DNA of 43,611 nt from an uncultured Candidatus Saccharibacteria bacterium (GCA_947304135.1 CAMYZZ010000006.1:1-43611); one strand, 5' to 3'; counted from the first letter of the stretch, positions 31,201-38,805 are shown. Translations and numbers: made by a program. Notes: a model not told the origin generated them from the sequence alone.

Positions 31201-32092
31201 GGATAAGATCAGATGGCTTGATACCAGCCATGAACATGCCCTCGATAAGTTTGAGGCGTTTGCTAATTTTCTTCTCTTTTTGACCCTTAGCACCTTCTGC
31301 CTCTTCTTTAAGCTCGGCGATGAGCTGCTCTATATCGATTTCGTCGAGCATTTTCTTGACGGCAGTAGCTCCCATGCCGACTTCGATCATGTCGGCATAT
31401 TCTTCGTAGGTGTTCTCTAGATTGCGATAATCAACCTCAGAGATGACGCCGCCTTTTTTGAGGCCAGCGAGAATATCTTTCTTGGTCTGGTATTCGGCTT
31501 CTAGCTCGTCAAGTTCTTTTGCTTCTTCCTCGGCAAGAGCCTTAGTGTCAGCATTTTTGTCCTTGGCGGCTTCTTTATAGCGAAGAGCGATAGCCTGACG
31601 TGCGGCATCGGTCTGGGCGTCAAGGTCGTTCTTGGCCTGTTCGATTTCGGCGTCTTTTGCATCGGTAATTAGATAAGAGGCAAAGTAGACGATTTTCTCG
31701 ATGTTTTTGACTGTGAGATTCAAAAGCAAAGAGATTGCAGAAGGGGTACCCCGCATAAACCAGATATGCGCAACTGGAGCAGCAAGAGCGATATGACCCA
31801 TGCGCTCACGACGAGAGATAGACTTGGTAACAAGATTTCCCTCTTTGTCGACAGCGGCTTCGCGAGAGCGAACACCTTTTAGCTTGCTGTCGTGTGGATT
31901 AATATCTTTGACTGGGCCAAAGATACGTTCACAGAATAGACCATCGCGCTCAGGTTTCTGTGTGCGGTAGTTAATAGTTTCTGGCTTTAGGACTTCGCCA
32001 TAACTCCAGTTCAAGATATCATCGCTAGATGCTACGCTCAAACGAATGGAGTCAAAGTCTGAAGCTGAAATGAAATTATCCATCCAAGCCAT
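28262..32092 (-). CDS. rpoC: RNA polymerase beta-prime subunit, lacking both zinc sites
   Basis: 1276 aa from ATG 32092 (MAWMDNFISASDF), 1 bp after rpoB, with GGAGTT upstream; a longer in-frame reading overlaps rpoB. The active-site loop is NADYDGDQMAVH near residue 520 (usually NADFDGD). The N-terminus LFCERIFGP is normal, but the zinc ribbon that should follow (about residues 50-85) has no cysteines. The second zinc site, expected around residues 905-935, reads ILTTTAVDGIPQKAYG in place of LTCES...CAKCYG. The bridge/trigger-helix region GYLTRRLVDVAQDV and GVIAAQSLGEPGTQLT is intact. Acidic C-terminus. Confidence 0.97.
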   Translation of the reverse strand: MAWMDNFISASDFDSIRLSVASSDDILNWSYGEVLKPETINYRTQKPERDGLFCERIFGPVKDINPHDSKLKGVRSREAAVDKEGNLVTKSISRRERMGHIALAAPVAHIWFMRGTPSAISLLLNLTVKNIEKIVYFASYLITDAKDAEIEQAKNDLDAQTDAARQAIALRYKEAAKDKNADTKALAEEEAKELDELEAEYQTKKDILAGLKKGGVISEVDYRNLENTYEEYADMIEVGMGATAVKKMLDEIDIEQLIAELKEEAEGAKGQKEKKISKRLKLIEGMFMAGIKPSDLILTVIPVIPPDLRPMIALPGGRFATSDLNDLYRRVINRNNRLKKLLDLNAPEVICRNEMRMLQEAVDALIDNSASHGNRTANSQNGRRKLKSLSDLLKGKQGRFRQNLLGKRVDYSGRSVIVVGPELKLNECGLPKQMALELFKPFVISWLMENEHAANIRAATRMIEAGENEVWDALDEVIKGKYVLLNRAPSLHRLSIQAFQPKLIDGKAIQLHPLVATGFNADYDGDQMAVHLPLSKDAQAEARELMSATKNLLKPADGAPVLSIYQDVVLGIYYLTYDKPGTATEEVKPYSSIYEAEMAYDQGIIHLQTPIRVFAKKEIRNTTLGRVIFNEILPEDYPYDNSVQTSKQLKKVMANIFDMYGAETMVETADKLKNLAFEYETIASVSTAKDDYPTYPEIQDFIAEGDAKTALIQEQYDQGLVTEEERYSLTVANWRDIDNKISDFLKSKLSDMDTDIAVMVNSGARGSVSNIKLASAEIGIMVDINNNEIELPVKSSYKKGLNTLESFIATRGARQGQVSTALRTADSGYLTRRLVDVAQDVFTTDEIAEDPGFEVKKAEVEEAGVEFSAWIAGRYTAEPIPGYLGADELITPEIAAQLSEDDKIKSVKIQSILTTTAVDGIPQKAYGIDMSTRNIVAAHQPVGVIAAQSLGEPGTQLTLDTKHGSGVAGSGAIARGLPRVEELLEARSPKGQAWVSPIAGTIEMWEDNNLYTVQITPETGETTRIELDGRKPKVKDGANVKTGDVIASKKLGKEPIVAPYDGNAQLVEGAIVLVAGAGSPVRIEIPGDAEMVVKSGDQVEAGDRLTAGSLNLQDLLKYKGKEETERYIMNDVLAVYAAQGHEISSKHLEIIVRQMFSRVMIDESGDSSFVVGDIVSQAAVETENAALAAEGKEPAKYTHLLLGITKVSIWSDSFLSAASFQDTTRVLINSAISGRVDHLHGLKENVIIGRKIPVGTGVNPIEDDDEAPTDADIENV

Positions 32093-32093
32093 A

Positions 32094-35000
32094 TTAGAAC
32101 TCCTCTCCGAGGTCAACGGTTCCATCGTCTTCTTCAACGATTTCTTCGCCGTCCTCATCTGTTATTTCTACACCCTCATCGTCGACGATTTCCGACAGAT
32201 CGTCGTCAGATAGGTTATCAAGATCATTATCTGTATCTTGTTTGTGCTGATCATAAATCAATTTATCATCTTGTTGCTTCTCAATCTCGCGAGATGTTTC
32301 TTCGATTACTTCGGAAGCATCGGTGGAATCGCCGTGATCAAGAAGGTCAACCTTGAGACCAAGACCCTGGAGCTCTTTAACGAGAACGTTGAAGCCTTCT
32401 GGGAGTTTTGGACCCTCAATTGGGAGACGCTTGATGATAGATTCGTAAGCTTTGGCGCGTCCGTAGACATCATCAGACTTGATAGTAAGCATCTCTTGAA
32501 GAGTGGTAGCTGCACCATAAGCCTCGAGTGCCCATACCTCCATTTCTCCGAAGCGCTGACCACCGTTCTGAGCTTTACCACCGAGTGGCTGCTGGGTAAC
32601 CATCGTGTATGGACCAGTGGAACGAGCGTGAATCTTGTCGTCAACCATGTGGTGAAGCTTGAGCATGTGCATCACACCAACAGAGGTGCGTTCCTCAAAT
32701 GGTTCACCAGTGAGGCCGTCGAAGAGCTGGACACGACCATCGCGGCTGAATCCGGCTTTTTCGAGCTCGTCAGAGATGACCTCGTCTGGGACACCGTTGA
32801 AGGATGGAGTTGCAACCTTGTAGCCAAGGGCGCGAGCTGCCATACCAAGGTGAATTTCAAAGAGCTGACCGAGGTTCATACGGCTTGGCACACCCATTGG
32901 AGATAGGATGACATCGATTGGAGTACCATCTTCCATGAATGGCATATCCTCTACAGGAAGAACGCGAGAGACCACACCTTTGTTACCGTGGCGACCGGAG
33001 AGCTTATCACCGACACCAATCTTGCGCATTTCTGCAACGTAGATTTTGATTTGCTTAAGAACACCGGCTTTGAGGTCGTGGCCCTGCTCACGAGTGTAAA
33101 CACGGACGCCAACGACTTTACCAGTGGATGAGCCGTTCATGCGTACAGATGTATCGCGGACATCTTTGGCTTTTTCGCCGAAGATCGCGCGGAGGAGACG
33201 CTCCTCGGAGCTTAGCTCCTGCTCGCCTTTTGGTGTAATCTTACCGACGAGAATGTCGCCGTTAGAGACCTCGGAACCAACTGCAACGATACCATCTTCG
33301 CCGAGGTGACGGAGAGAGTGCTCAGACACATTTGGAATATCACGAGTGACCTGCTCTGGGCCGAGCTTTGTTTCGCGAACTTCAACATCGAAATCTTTGA
33401 TATTAATAGAGGTTAATGTATCATCTTGGACCAAGCGAGAAGAAATGACGATGGCGTCATCCATGTTGTAACCGCGCCATGGCATGAATGCAACTAGGAG
33501 ATCACGGCCGAGGGCAAGCTCGCCATCATTAATAGAAGCACCCTCGATAAGAATGTCACCTTTCTTGACTTTTTGGCCACGTTTGACTTTGACACGCTGA
33601 TTGTAACAGCGGTCGTCGTTGGTCTTTTCAAAGTGGATGAGCTTGTATTCTTTGTCGCCATCTTTGTAAGTGACAATGATAGATTCGCCATCGGCTTTTT
33701 TGACCTCGCCAGCACCTTCGGCAAGGATGAGCTGAGAGGTGTTTTTGGCGACCTCTGCCTCGATGCCAGTACCGACAACTGGGTTATCTTGAGTAAGCAA
33801 AGGGACTGCCTGTTTCTGCATGGCGCAGGCCATGAGAGAGCGGTCAACACGGTTTTTCTCTACGAATGGAATGAGGGATGCAGAAACACCAAGAATCTCT
33901 TTGTGTGCAGCATCGATATGGGTAACTTTGGAAGCATCAACCTGAGTAGGTGCACCCTTGACGCGGGCAGAAACACGAGCTTCTTTGAATTTGCCGTTCT
34001 TATCAAGCTCAGCGGATGCGTCGGCAATAACCATATTTTGCTCGGAAGCAGCGTCGACATAGACAACTTCGTCAGTGACTTTGCCGTTCTTAACTACGCG
34101 ATATGGAGCTTCGATGAAGCCGTATTCATTAATGCGGGCATATGTTGCAAGGTTGAGCACGAGGCCGACGTTGGCACCTTCTGGGGTCTCAACTGTACAG
34201 ATACGACCATAGTGGGTTGGGTGAGTATCACGGACATCAAAGCCGGCGCGCTCACGGGTAAGGCCACCAGGACCCATGCTAGATAGACGGCGCTTGTGGG
34301 CAAGCTCGGAGAATGGGTTGGTCTCGTCCATCAACTGAGAGAGCTGAGAAGAAGTAAAGAATTCTTTGACAGCGGCCGTGACTGGGCGGGCGTTGATAAG
34401 CTGAGATGGAGTAACCTCTTCGACGTTGGCCATAGACATGCGGTCTAGGATATTTCTCTGGAGACGTAGCATACCGAGGCGGAACTGGCGCTGAACAAGT
34501 TCGCCTACGAGTTTGATGCGACGGTTGGATAGAGAATCAATATCGTCTGGAGCGTCCTGAGTATTGTTGAGACGGATAATCTCGGCGATGATAGCAATAA
34601 GGTCTTTCATCTGGAGAGTGCGGTTTTTGCTGACATTTGGCGTGTCAAAACCAAGTCTCTGATTGATCTTGAAGCGGCCAACGCGAGAATAGTCGTAGCG
34701 CTTGTAGTCAAAGAAGGTGCGCTCAATCATAGATTTTGCGTTCTCGACGGTAGCAAGATCGCCCGGGCGAAGCTTGCGATAGACCTCGATCAAAGCCTCA
34801 CTCTGACCAGAGGTGGTATCTTTCTCGAGAGTGGCATCGATGTAGCTGATTTCGCCTTCGTCTAGACCCTTGAAAGCCTCCTTGATTTCGCTCTTTTTGG
34901 AAATACCAAGAGCGCGAAGGAAAGTGGTGACAGGGATTTTGCGACGACGGTCAATCTTGACATAGATTGCGCCAGACTGAGATGTTTCAAACTCTAGCCA

Positions 35001-35492
35001 TGCGCCACGGCCAGGAATAACCTTGGCACCGTAGTAGTTGCGGCCACCGATATTGTCGGCAATAAAGAAGACGCCAGCAGAACGGATGAGCTGAGAAACG
35101 ATCACGCGCTCTGTACCGTTGATGATAAAGGTAGCGCGGTCGGTCATCCATGGATAATCACCAAAGAAGATATCTTGTTCTTTCTTGGTGCCGGTGACTT
35201 TGTTCTCGAGTTCTACGGTGACGTGAAGAGCTGATTCGTAGGTGGCAAGGTTGTATTTTGCTTCTTGCTCAGTCTCTTTTGGAGCCTTGAACTCGTAGTC
35301 TTTAAATCTTAGTGATAGTTTTTGTCCGGTATAGTCGTCAATAGGATTTAGCTCATTGAAGACTTCGCGGAGTCCAGATTTGACAAAATCTTCCCATGAG
35401 TCCTTTTGGTGGGCTATCATGTCTGGAATAGGAAGAGCCTGGTCGCCTTCAGTAAAGAATACGCGACCCTGAGATTTCTCTGCGGTTTTCAC
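32094..35492 (-). CDS. rpoB: RNA polymerase beta subunit
   Basis: 1132 aa starting at GTG 35492 after AGAGG. Seen: the rifampicin region SQLSQLMDETNPFSELAHKRRLSSMGPGGLTRERAGFDVRDTHPTHYGRICTVETPEGANVGL; GYNMDDAIVIS; GDKLSGRHGNKGVVSRVLP; and the C-terminal EMEVWALEAYGAATTLQEMLTIKSDDV. After this the protein has an unusual, strongly acidic tail of about 60 residues (DDLSDDDLSEIVDDEG and onward). No lineage insertions are obvious, so it is compact. Cotranscribed with rpoC but not with rplJL. Confidence 0.97.
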   Translation of the reverse strand: MKTAEKSQGRVFFTEGDQALPIPDMIAHQKDSWEDFVKSGLREVFNELNPIDDYTGQKLSLRFKDYEFKAPKETEQEAKYNLATYESALHVTVELENKVTGTKKEQDIFFGDYPWMTDRATFIINGTERVIVSQLIRSAGVFFIADNIGGRNYYGAKVIPGRGAWLEFETSQSGAIYVKIDRRRKIPVTTFLRALGISKKSEIKEAFKGLDEGEISYIDATLEKDTTSGQSEALIEVYRKLRPGDLATVENAKSMIERTFFDYKRYDYSRVGRFKINQRLGFDTPNVSKNRTLQMKDLIAIIAEIIRLNNTQDAPDDIDSLSNRRIKLVGELVQRQFRLGMLRLQRNILDRMSMANVEEVTPSQLINARPVTAAVKEFFTSSQLSQLMDETNPFSELAHKRRLSSMGPGGLTRERAGFDVRDTHPTHYGRICTVETPEGANVGLVLNLATYARINEYGFIEAPYRVVKNGKVTDEVVYVDAASEQNMVIADASAELDKNGKFKEARVSARVKGAPTQVDASKVTHIDAAHKEILGVSASLIPFVEKNRVDRSLMACAMQKQAVPLLTQDNPVVGTGIEAEVAKNTSQLILAEGAGEVKKADGESIIVTYKDGDKEYKLIHFEKTNDDRCYNQRVKVKRGQKVKKGDILIEGASINDGELALGRDLLVAFMPWRGYNMDDAIVISSRLVQDDTLTSINIKDFDVEVRETKLGPEQVTRDIPNVSEHSLRHLGEDGIVAVGSEVSNGDILVGKITPKGEQELSSEERLLRAIFGEKAKDVRDTSVRMNGSSTGKVVGVRVYTREQGHDLKAGVLKQIKIYVAEMRKIGVGDKLSGRHGNKGVVSRVLPVEDMPFMEDGTPIDVILSPMGVPSRMNLGQLFEIHLGMAARALGYKVATPSFNGVPDEVISDELEKAGFSRDGRVQLFDGLTGEPFEERTSVGVMHMLKLHHMVDDKIHARSTGPYTMVTQQPLGGKAQNGGQRFGEMEVWALEAYGAATTLQEMLTIKSDDVYGRAKAYESIIKRLPIEGPKLPEGFNVLVKELQGLGLKVDLLDHGDSTDASEVIEETSREIEKQQDDKLIYDQHKQDTDNDLDNLSDDDLSEIVDDEGVEITDEDGEEIVEEDDGTVDLGEEF

Positions 35493-35648
35493 TAGTTACC
35501 TCTTGTTATTAGTGTTGATAATCTTTAGAGCATACGCCACCTCCCAGGGGCGGATGTTCTACAGCGCCGAAGATTACTGCCAGCTTTACCTCTGTTACTC
35601 GCCACGTTACAGAGGTCATACAAAAACTGGACACACTACTTCTTGGTA
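35493..35648 (-). promoter_or_regulatory. Structured 5' leader of rpoB-rpoC
   Basis: About 150 nt. A stable hairpin pairs ACCTCTGTTA with TAACAGAGGT (35588-35616); its 5' side and loop share ACCTCTGTAA and GCGA with the rplC leader. A second domain pairs AATCTT with AAAGATT and CCGCC with GGTGG around a C-rich loop. Function unknown; autogenous control of beta/beta-prime synthesis is a possible role. Confidence 0.55.
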
Positions 35649-35651
35649 GTT

Positions 35652-35680
35652 ATTTTAGCGCAAATTGGGAAGATTTGCAA
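35652..35680 (-). promoter_or_regulatory. Promoter of rpoB-rpoC
   Basis: Minus strand TTGCAA (35675-35680), 17-bp spacer, TAAAAT (35652-35657). Confidence 0.85.
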
Positions 35681-35706
35681 GGGGTTTGATAGAGATTTTT
35701 CTAGAA

Positions 35707-35735
35707 TTGACTTTTTATGGTAGAGGTGATATAAT
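35707..35735 (+). promoter_or_regulatory. Promoter of the small membrane-protein gene
   Basis: TTGACT (35707-35712), 17-bp spacer, TATAAT (35730-35735). Divergent from the rpoB promoter, 27 bp apart. Confidence 0.9.
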
Positions 35736-35784
35736 TAGGAGATAGGTTGTACATTAAAATTTTTAGCACAGGGGGTAGAAATAT

Positions 35785-36450
35785 ATGGATCAGGATGAAG
35801 TTAAGGCACAAGGTGAGTCAACCCCACCAGGGGCAGTCCGATTAGAAGGAAAAAGGCTTACACTATCATTTTTTGCATTTACTGTAGCAATTATTACAAT
35901 GATGGCGCTCCTAATATGGGTATTCATATTATCAGAACACACCCAGAGGTATGCTTCTAGGGCTGATTTTGCCGACGGAATGGCAGTGGTCTATGTCGAC
36001 TTAGAGGATAAACTCTATGAGCTCGGCGCAACAGATGTTGAGATGGAAGTCGATGATGGCATTAGTAACCATATCTATTTTAAGATTGCAGGTGTTGATG
36101 CTGGACTTACATTTATCCGCGAGGAAATGCAATACAAACCTGTTTGTGACCATGTCGGCGAAACTGTACTGGTATTTTTTCCAGAAAACGCCGGTCTCCC
36201 GACTTGCGATGGCGCAATCTGTGAAGGTATTAATTCTTTCTTAGAAATGAACGATACAGATGCAAGCGTCAAGTATTATGATAAAAAACGTGGCATGTAT
36301 ATAACGGATACAATGATCCGCTGTATCGACTATGTTGGATTTCGTGGTGAATATTACCAGCAAAAATCTGGTAGACATCACGCCATCTATGATGATATCG
36401 GAATTTGGTTAGAAGGCGTTGAGCCACCAGATTACGATTATGACAAATGA
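35785..36450 (+). CDS. Uncharacterised single-pass membrane protein
   Basis: 221 aa. AGGGGGT precedes ATG 35785. A short cytoplasmic N-terminus is followed by one membrane helix (about residues 27-49, LSFFAFTVAIITMMALLIWVF) and a 170-residue outer domain that contains five cysteines (CDHVGE, PTCDGAICEG, RCIDYVG), which could form disulphides. The last residues are acidic and Tyr-rich. No family is recognised. It stands alone with its own consensus promoter and terminator, so it is independently expressed. Confidence 0.8.
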   Translation: MDQDEVKAQGESTPPGAVRLEGKRLTLSFFAFTVAIITMMALLIWVFILSEHTQRYASRADFADGMAVVYVDLEDKLYELGATDVEMEVDDGISNHIYFKIAGVDAGLTFIREEMQYKPVCDHVGETVLVFFPENAGLPTCDGAICEGINSFLEMNDTDASVKYYDKKRGMYITDTMIRCIDYVGFRGEYYQQKSGRHHAIYDDIGIWLEGVEPPDYDYDK

Positions 36451-36471
36451 TTATTTCTAGTGTTCGTGATG

Positions 36472-36570
36472 AGAGACACTCTTTTCGTGACTGTTTTGCA
36501 GTGTCTCTTGTCCCCTTTTCAAAATTGGCGACCGAGCTTCAAATTTCTCAAGTACCTCCGCTCGGTCGCC
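36472..36570 (+). other. Two hairpins in the 3' untranslated region
   Basis: AGAGACACT pairs with AGTGTCTCT (36472-36508) and GGCGACCGAGC with GCTCGGTCGCC (36528-36570). They lie between the membrane-protein stop and its terminator. No open frame with a ribosome site is present. Confidence 0.6.
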
Positions 36571-36585
36571 ATTATTCCAACCCAC

Positions 36586-36613
36586 GACCTCGCAATTTTG
36601 CGGGGTCTTTTTT
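36586..36613 (+). terminator. Terminator of the membrane-protein gene
   Basis: GACCTCGC aatttt GCGGGGTC followed by six T. Confidence 0.9.
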
Positions 36614-36624
36614 TATAAAACCCC

Positions 36625-36653
36625 TTGACAATACGCTTATGATTTTATAAAAT
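36625..36653 (+). promoter_or_regulatory. Promoter of a candidate small RNA
   Basis: Perfect TTGACA (36625-36630), 17-bp spacer, TAAAAT (36648-36653), with no gene downstream on this strand. Confidence 0.85.
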
Positions 36654-36659
36654 AAAGAT

Positions 36660-36755
36660 AGTTCTTTTGAACTAAGCTTACTGCGAGTTAGCTTACACAA
36701 GTGAGTTGAGAGCTTATCTGTTCAAAAATCCACCTTGAGAGACGGGTGGTTTTTT
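36660..36755 (+). ncRNA. Candidate small RNA, about 96 nt
   Basis: Bounded by a consensus promoter and an intrinsic terminator (CCACC, loop, GGTGG and six T, 36730-36755), without a ribosome-binding site or start codon in a useful frame. Internal stems: GTTC tttt GAAC, and AAGCT...AGCTT. It does not look like 6S, SRP, tmRNA or RNase P RNA: no conserved cores are seen. Expression is inferred from the signals. Confidence 0.6.
36730..36755 (+). terminator. Terminator of the candidate small RNA
   Basis: CCACC ... GGTGG stem followed by six T. Confidence 0.8.
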
Positions 36756-36776
36756 GGTTGATCTAGGTTATTTAGA

Positions 36777-36872
36777 AGCGGGTCCTGGCTAAATAGGAGT
36801 GACACAGCAAAAAAGCGGGTCCTGGCTAAACACGAGTGACACAGCAAAAAAGCGGGTCCTGGCTAAACACGA
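36777..36872 (-). repeat. 37-bp tandem repeat, 2.6 units, each with a T-tract
   Basis: Units start at 36777, 36814 and 36851; units 1 and 2 are 37 bp each, beginning AGCGGGTCCTGGCTAAA and ending CACAGCAAAAA. The third is cut after 22 bp, where it becomes the arm of the large hairpin at 36852-36983. On the minus strand, each unit offers GGACCCGCTTTTTT, so the terminator end of khpA is repeated. Confidence 0.9.
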
Positions 36873-36990
36873 ATTTTCAATCGTTGACTTGAATCGAAAA
36901 AATGAATCATTACATGACTCATTTTTCCGATTCAAATCTTCTTACGTTCAAAAACGATTGAAAATTGTGTTTACGCCACCCGCTTTTTTT
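36852..36990. terminator. Very long bidirectional terminator hairpin
   Basis: GCGGGT...ACCCGC closes a 132-bp stem-loop; inner pairs include TTTTCAATCGTT with AACGATTGAAAA and TTGAATCG with CGATTCAA. Seven T follow on the plus strand and six on the minus strand. It ends khpA transcripts and blocks plus-strand entry. Confidence 0.85.
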
Positions 36991-36996
36991 CGGTTT

Positions 36997-37455
36997 TTAG
37001 ATGTCTAGATCGTCGTAATCTGCCAGCTCGGCGCGAGTACGTTCGGCGAGGTCAGATGTTTCGTCAGTTTCTTCGGTAGAAGATTCTTCTGCTGGGGATT
37101 CTTCGGCGGCAGCTTCGGCTGCGTCTTCCTCAAGTGGGGTGGATTCTTCTACGGAATCAGCTGGAGCTTTGGATTCTGCTTTTTCTTCAGTCTTTTCGGC
37201 ATGCGGAGCGTCGTCGTTGACAATTTTAAGATTGTAGCGCGCATCATTCTTGGTGCCTAGGGCACGAAGGAGCGTGCGGATAGATTGCGCGGTGGCGCCA
37301 CGACGGCCAATCACGCGGCCGACGTCTTCAGGGTCCACAGATAAGCTTAGGAGTACACCCTTTTCATCGATTTGGCGATCGACTGTAACCTTTTCCGGAT
37401 TGTTTACGAGAGTTTTTACGATATATTCTACGAATTGCTGGTCAATGGTTGCCAT
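36997..37455 (-). CDS. khpA: KH-domain RNA-binding protein KhpA with acidic tail
   Basis: 152 aa; the first 80 residues are the single KH domain of KhpA (YIVKTLVNNPEKV, VGRVIGRRGATAQSIRTLLRALG with the GRRG loop), a protein known in Firmicutes to pair with KhpB/Jag. The last 70 residues are a Glu/Ser/Ala-rich acidic extension not found in typical KhpA (about 75-80 aa). Next to rpsP as usual, but rimM and trmD are absent. CGGAGAA precedes the ATG. Confidence 0.9.
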   Translation of the reverse strand: MATIDQQFVEYIVKTLVNNPEKVTVDRQIDEKGVLLSLSVDPEDVGRVIGRRGATAQSIRTLLRALGTKNDARYNLKIVNDDAPHAEKTEEKAESKAPADSVEESTPLEEDAAEAAAEESPAEESSTEETDETSDLAERTRAELADYDDLDI

Positions 37456-37486
37456 ATATTCTCCGAAGTTAATTGTTAATAATTTA

Positions 37487-37495
37487 ATTGTATCA
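37487..37495 (-). promoter_or_regulatory. Extended -10 promoter of khpA
   Basis: Minus strand TGATACAAT just after the rpsP terminator; no good -35 is seen. The same arrangement recurs before rlmH and thyA. Confidence 0.6.
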
Positions 37496-37518
37496 CAAAA
37501 AGGCCCCGCATGGGGGCT
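37496..37518 (-). terminator. Terminator of rpsP
   Basis: Minus strand AGCCCCC atgc GGGGCCT followed by T-tract; partial read-through to khpA is likely. Confidence 0.8.
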
Positions 37519-37523
37519 CTTTT

Positions 37524-37895
37524 TTATTCAGCGGCTGGAGCTTCGGCAGCTTCTGCTGGAGCTTCTTCAGCTGGTTCTTCTTTTGGCTGATTTTTGCGAA
37601 GCTTGTCGGCGTGTTTGGCCTTGGCTTGCTTCTTGTCAGCTTCTTTGACCCATTTTGGAAGCGCAATCTTTTCTGCTTTTAAGATGCGGACCACACGGGT
37701 AGAAGGCTGGGCGCCATTATTTAGATATTTTTCTACACTCTCTTTATCGAGAGTAGTAGTTTTGGTATGAGGGTTGTAATGACCAACTTCGGCCACAACG
37801 CGCCCTGAAAGAGGGTGACGCTGCGCTTCTTGGACGATTATCCGGTACGTTGGGTAATGCGACCGGCCATTACGCTGCAAACGAATCGCGAGCAT
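37524..37895 (-). CDS. rpsP: Ribosomal protein bS16
   Basis: 123 aa; family body about 80 residues (MLAIRLQRNGRSHYPTYRIIVQEAQRHPLSGRVVAEVGHYNP, then a Lys-rich middle) plus an Ala/Glu/Pro-rich tail of 40. S16 stabilises the 30S body. AAGGAGAC precedes ATG 37895. Confidence 0.96.
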   Translation of the reverse strand: MLAIRLQRNGRSHYPTYRIIVQEAQRHPLSGRVVAEVGHYNPHTKTTTLDKESVEKYLNNGAQPSTRVVRILKAEKIALPKWVKEADKKQAKAKHADKLRKNQPKEEPAEEAPAEAAEAPAAE

Positions 37896-37925
37896 TTGTC
37901 TCCTTAAATTACTTTAATGTTTGTA

Positions 37926-37954
37926 ATTATAGCGCATTTTCCTCAAATTGTAAA
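37926..37954 (-). promoter_or_regulatory. Promoter of rpsP
   Basis: Minus strand TTTACA (37949-37954), 17-bp spacer, TATAAT (37926-37931). Confidence 0.87.
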
Positions 37955-37970
37955 GAGTGCTTTAGATAAA

Positions 37971-37998
37971 AATCACCCCCGCGGGACCAGCGCGGGGG
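37971..37998 (-). terminator. Likely terminator of the hypothetical gene at 38061
   Basis: Minus strand CCCCCGCG ... CGCGGGGG followed by TGATTTTTATC. The T-run is offset by three bases, so efficiency is uncertain. Upstream, GGGCAG/CTGCCC forms a smaller hairpin. Confidence 0.6.
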
Positions 37999-38060
37999 CT
38001 TTCTAGGAAAGTGAATGTGACATTCTGGGCAGCTTTCAGGACCTGCCCGGAAGAAAACAT

Positions 38061-38762
38061 TTATTTATTCTTACGCCTATGATAAACGTATTTTGCACGC
38101 ATATCACTTGGCGCGAGAACCTTAGTAATAGCCTTCTCTGGCTTGAGGGCTGCGCCGTGAGTTTGAAGCTTTTCTGCTTCTCTCTCTAATTCGGCTTTTT
38201 TAGTATTGATATATCCTCTATACTTTTGGCGAATTTCTCGGCTTTTGAGATCTTCGTCAGCATCTGTAGGATAGTTGATACCAAACCTTAATGCTTGTTT
38301 TGAGAATTTTGCGATTGCGTCTTTTAGCTCATTGCCTCTATCAACGACACATTTTGTCATCTTGTCATAGCTGCCCTTGAAATAATCATTAAGCATTCCA
38401 AGTGAGCCGCTACTAGCACTTTTTAGGCCATTTTTCTTAATGTCCTGCCAAGGGCGGAGCATTTGGATATAAGCTCCGTAGCTATCAATCATGTTCTCAA
38501 AGAGCAAATAGTACCTTTTTGCCTCGGCGTTCCACTTAAGCTGAGTCTCGCGAGTGCGATTCTTAACAGGGGTAACCGTGACTTTTTTGGTCTCTTTTAC
38601 GGTCAGCTGGTTGTCTTTATTTGGAACAAGTTCCATCTGGCCATCTATCTGAGTTTCAGGCTGCTTCTTGCGGCCTCTTTTCTTCGGCATACGACCAATG
38701 GTGCCGCCATGCCAGTCTCTTTCTTCTCTTCCCTCTAAATGTGCTTCTTTTACCTTTGACAT
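38061..38762 (-). CDS. Hypothetical basic protein
   Basis: 233 aa from ATG 38762 (MSKVKEAHLEGREERDW), the start nearest to GGAGGTGG. A Lys/Arg run KKRGRKK (about residues 29-35) resembles an AT-hook, so nucleic-acid binding is possible. The rest is helical and charged, with a Trp/Tyr-rich middle (LKWNAEAKRYYLLFENMIDSYGAYIQMLRPW). No recognised family. Own promoter; not in the rnc operon because a Family A element and that promoter separate them. Confidence 0.75.
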   Translation of the reverse strand: MSKVKEAHLEGREERDWHGGTIGRMPKKRGRKKQPETQIDGQMELVPNKDNQLTVKETKKVTVTPVKNRTRETQLKWNAEAKRYYLLFENMIDSYGAYIQMLRPWQDIKKNGLKSASSGSLGMLNDYFKGSYDKMTKCVVDRGNELKDAIAKFSKQALRFGINYPTDADEDLKSREIRQKYRGYINTKKAELEREAEKLQTHGAALKPEKAITKVLAPSDMRAKYVYHRRKNK

Positions 38763-38805
38763 TATTCCCACCTCCAAAAAATGTCAAAACAATAGTGACT
38801 CTACT

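Noticed and set aside
33573-34286. 237-codon plus-strand open frame opposite rpoB
   Set aside because: Antisense shadow within rpoB with no start signals.
36777-36872. CRISPR array
   Set aside because: Units are directly abutting 37-bp repeats with no unique spacers and no cas genes; they are tandem copies of a terminator arm.
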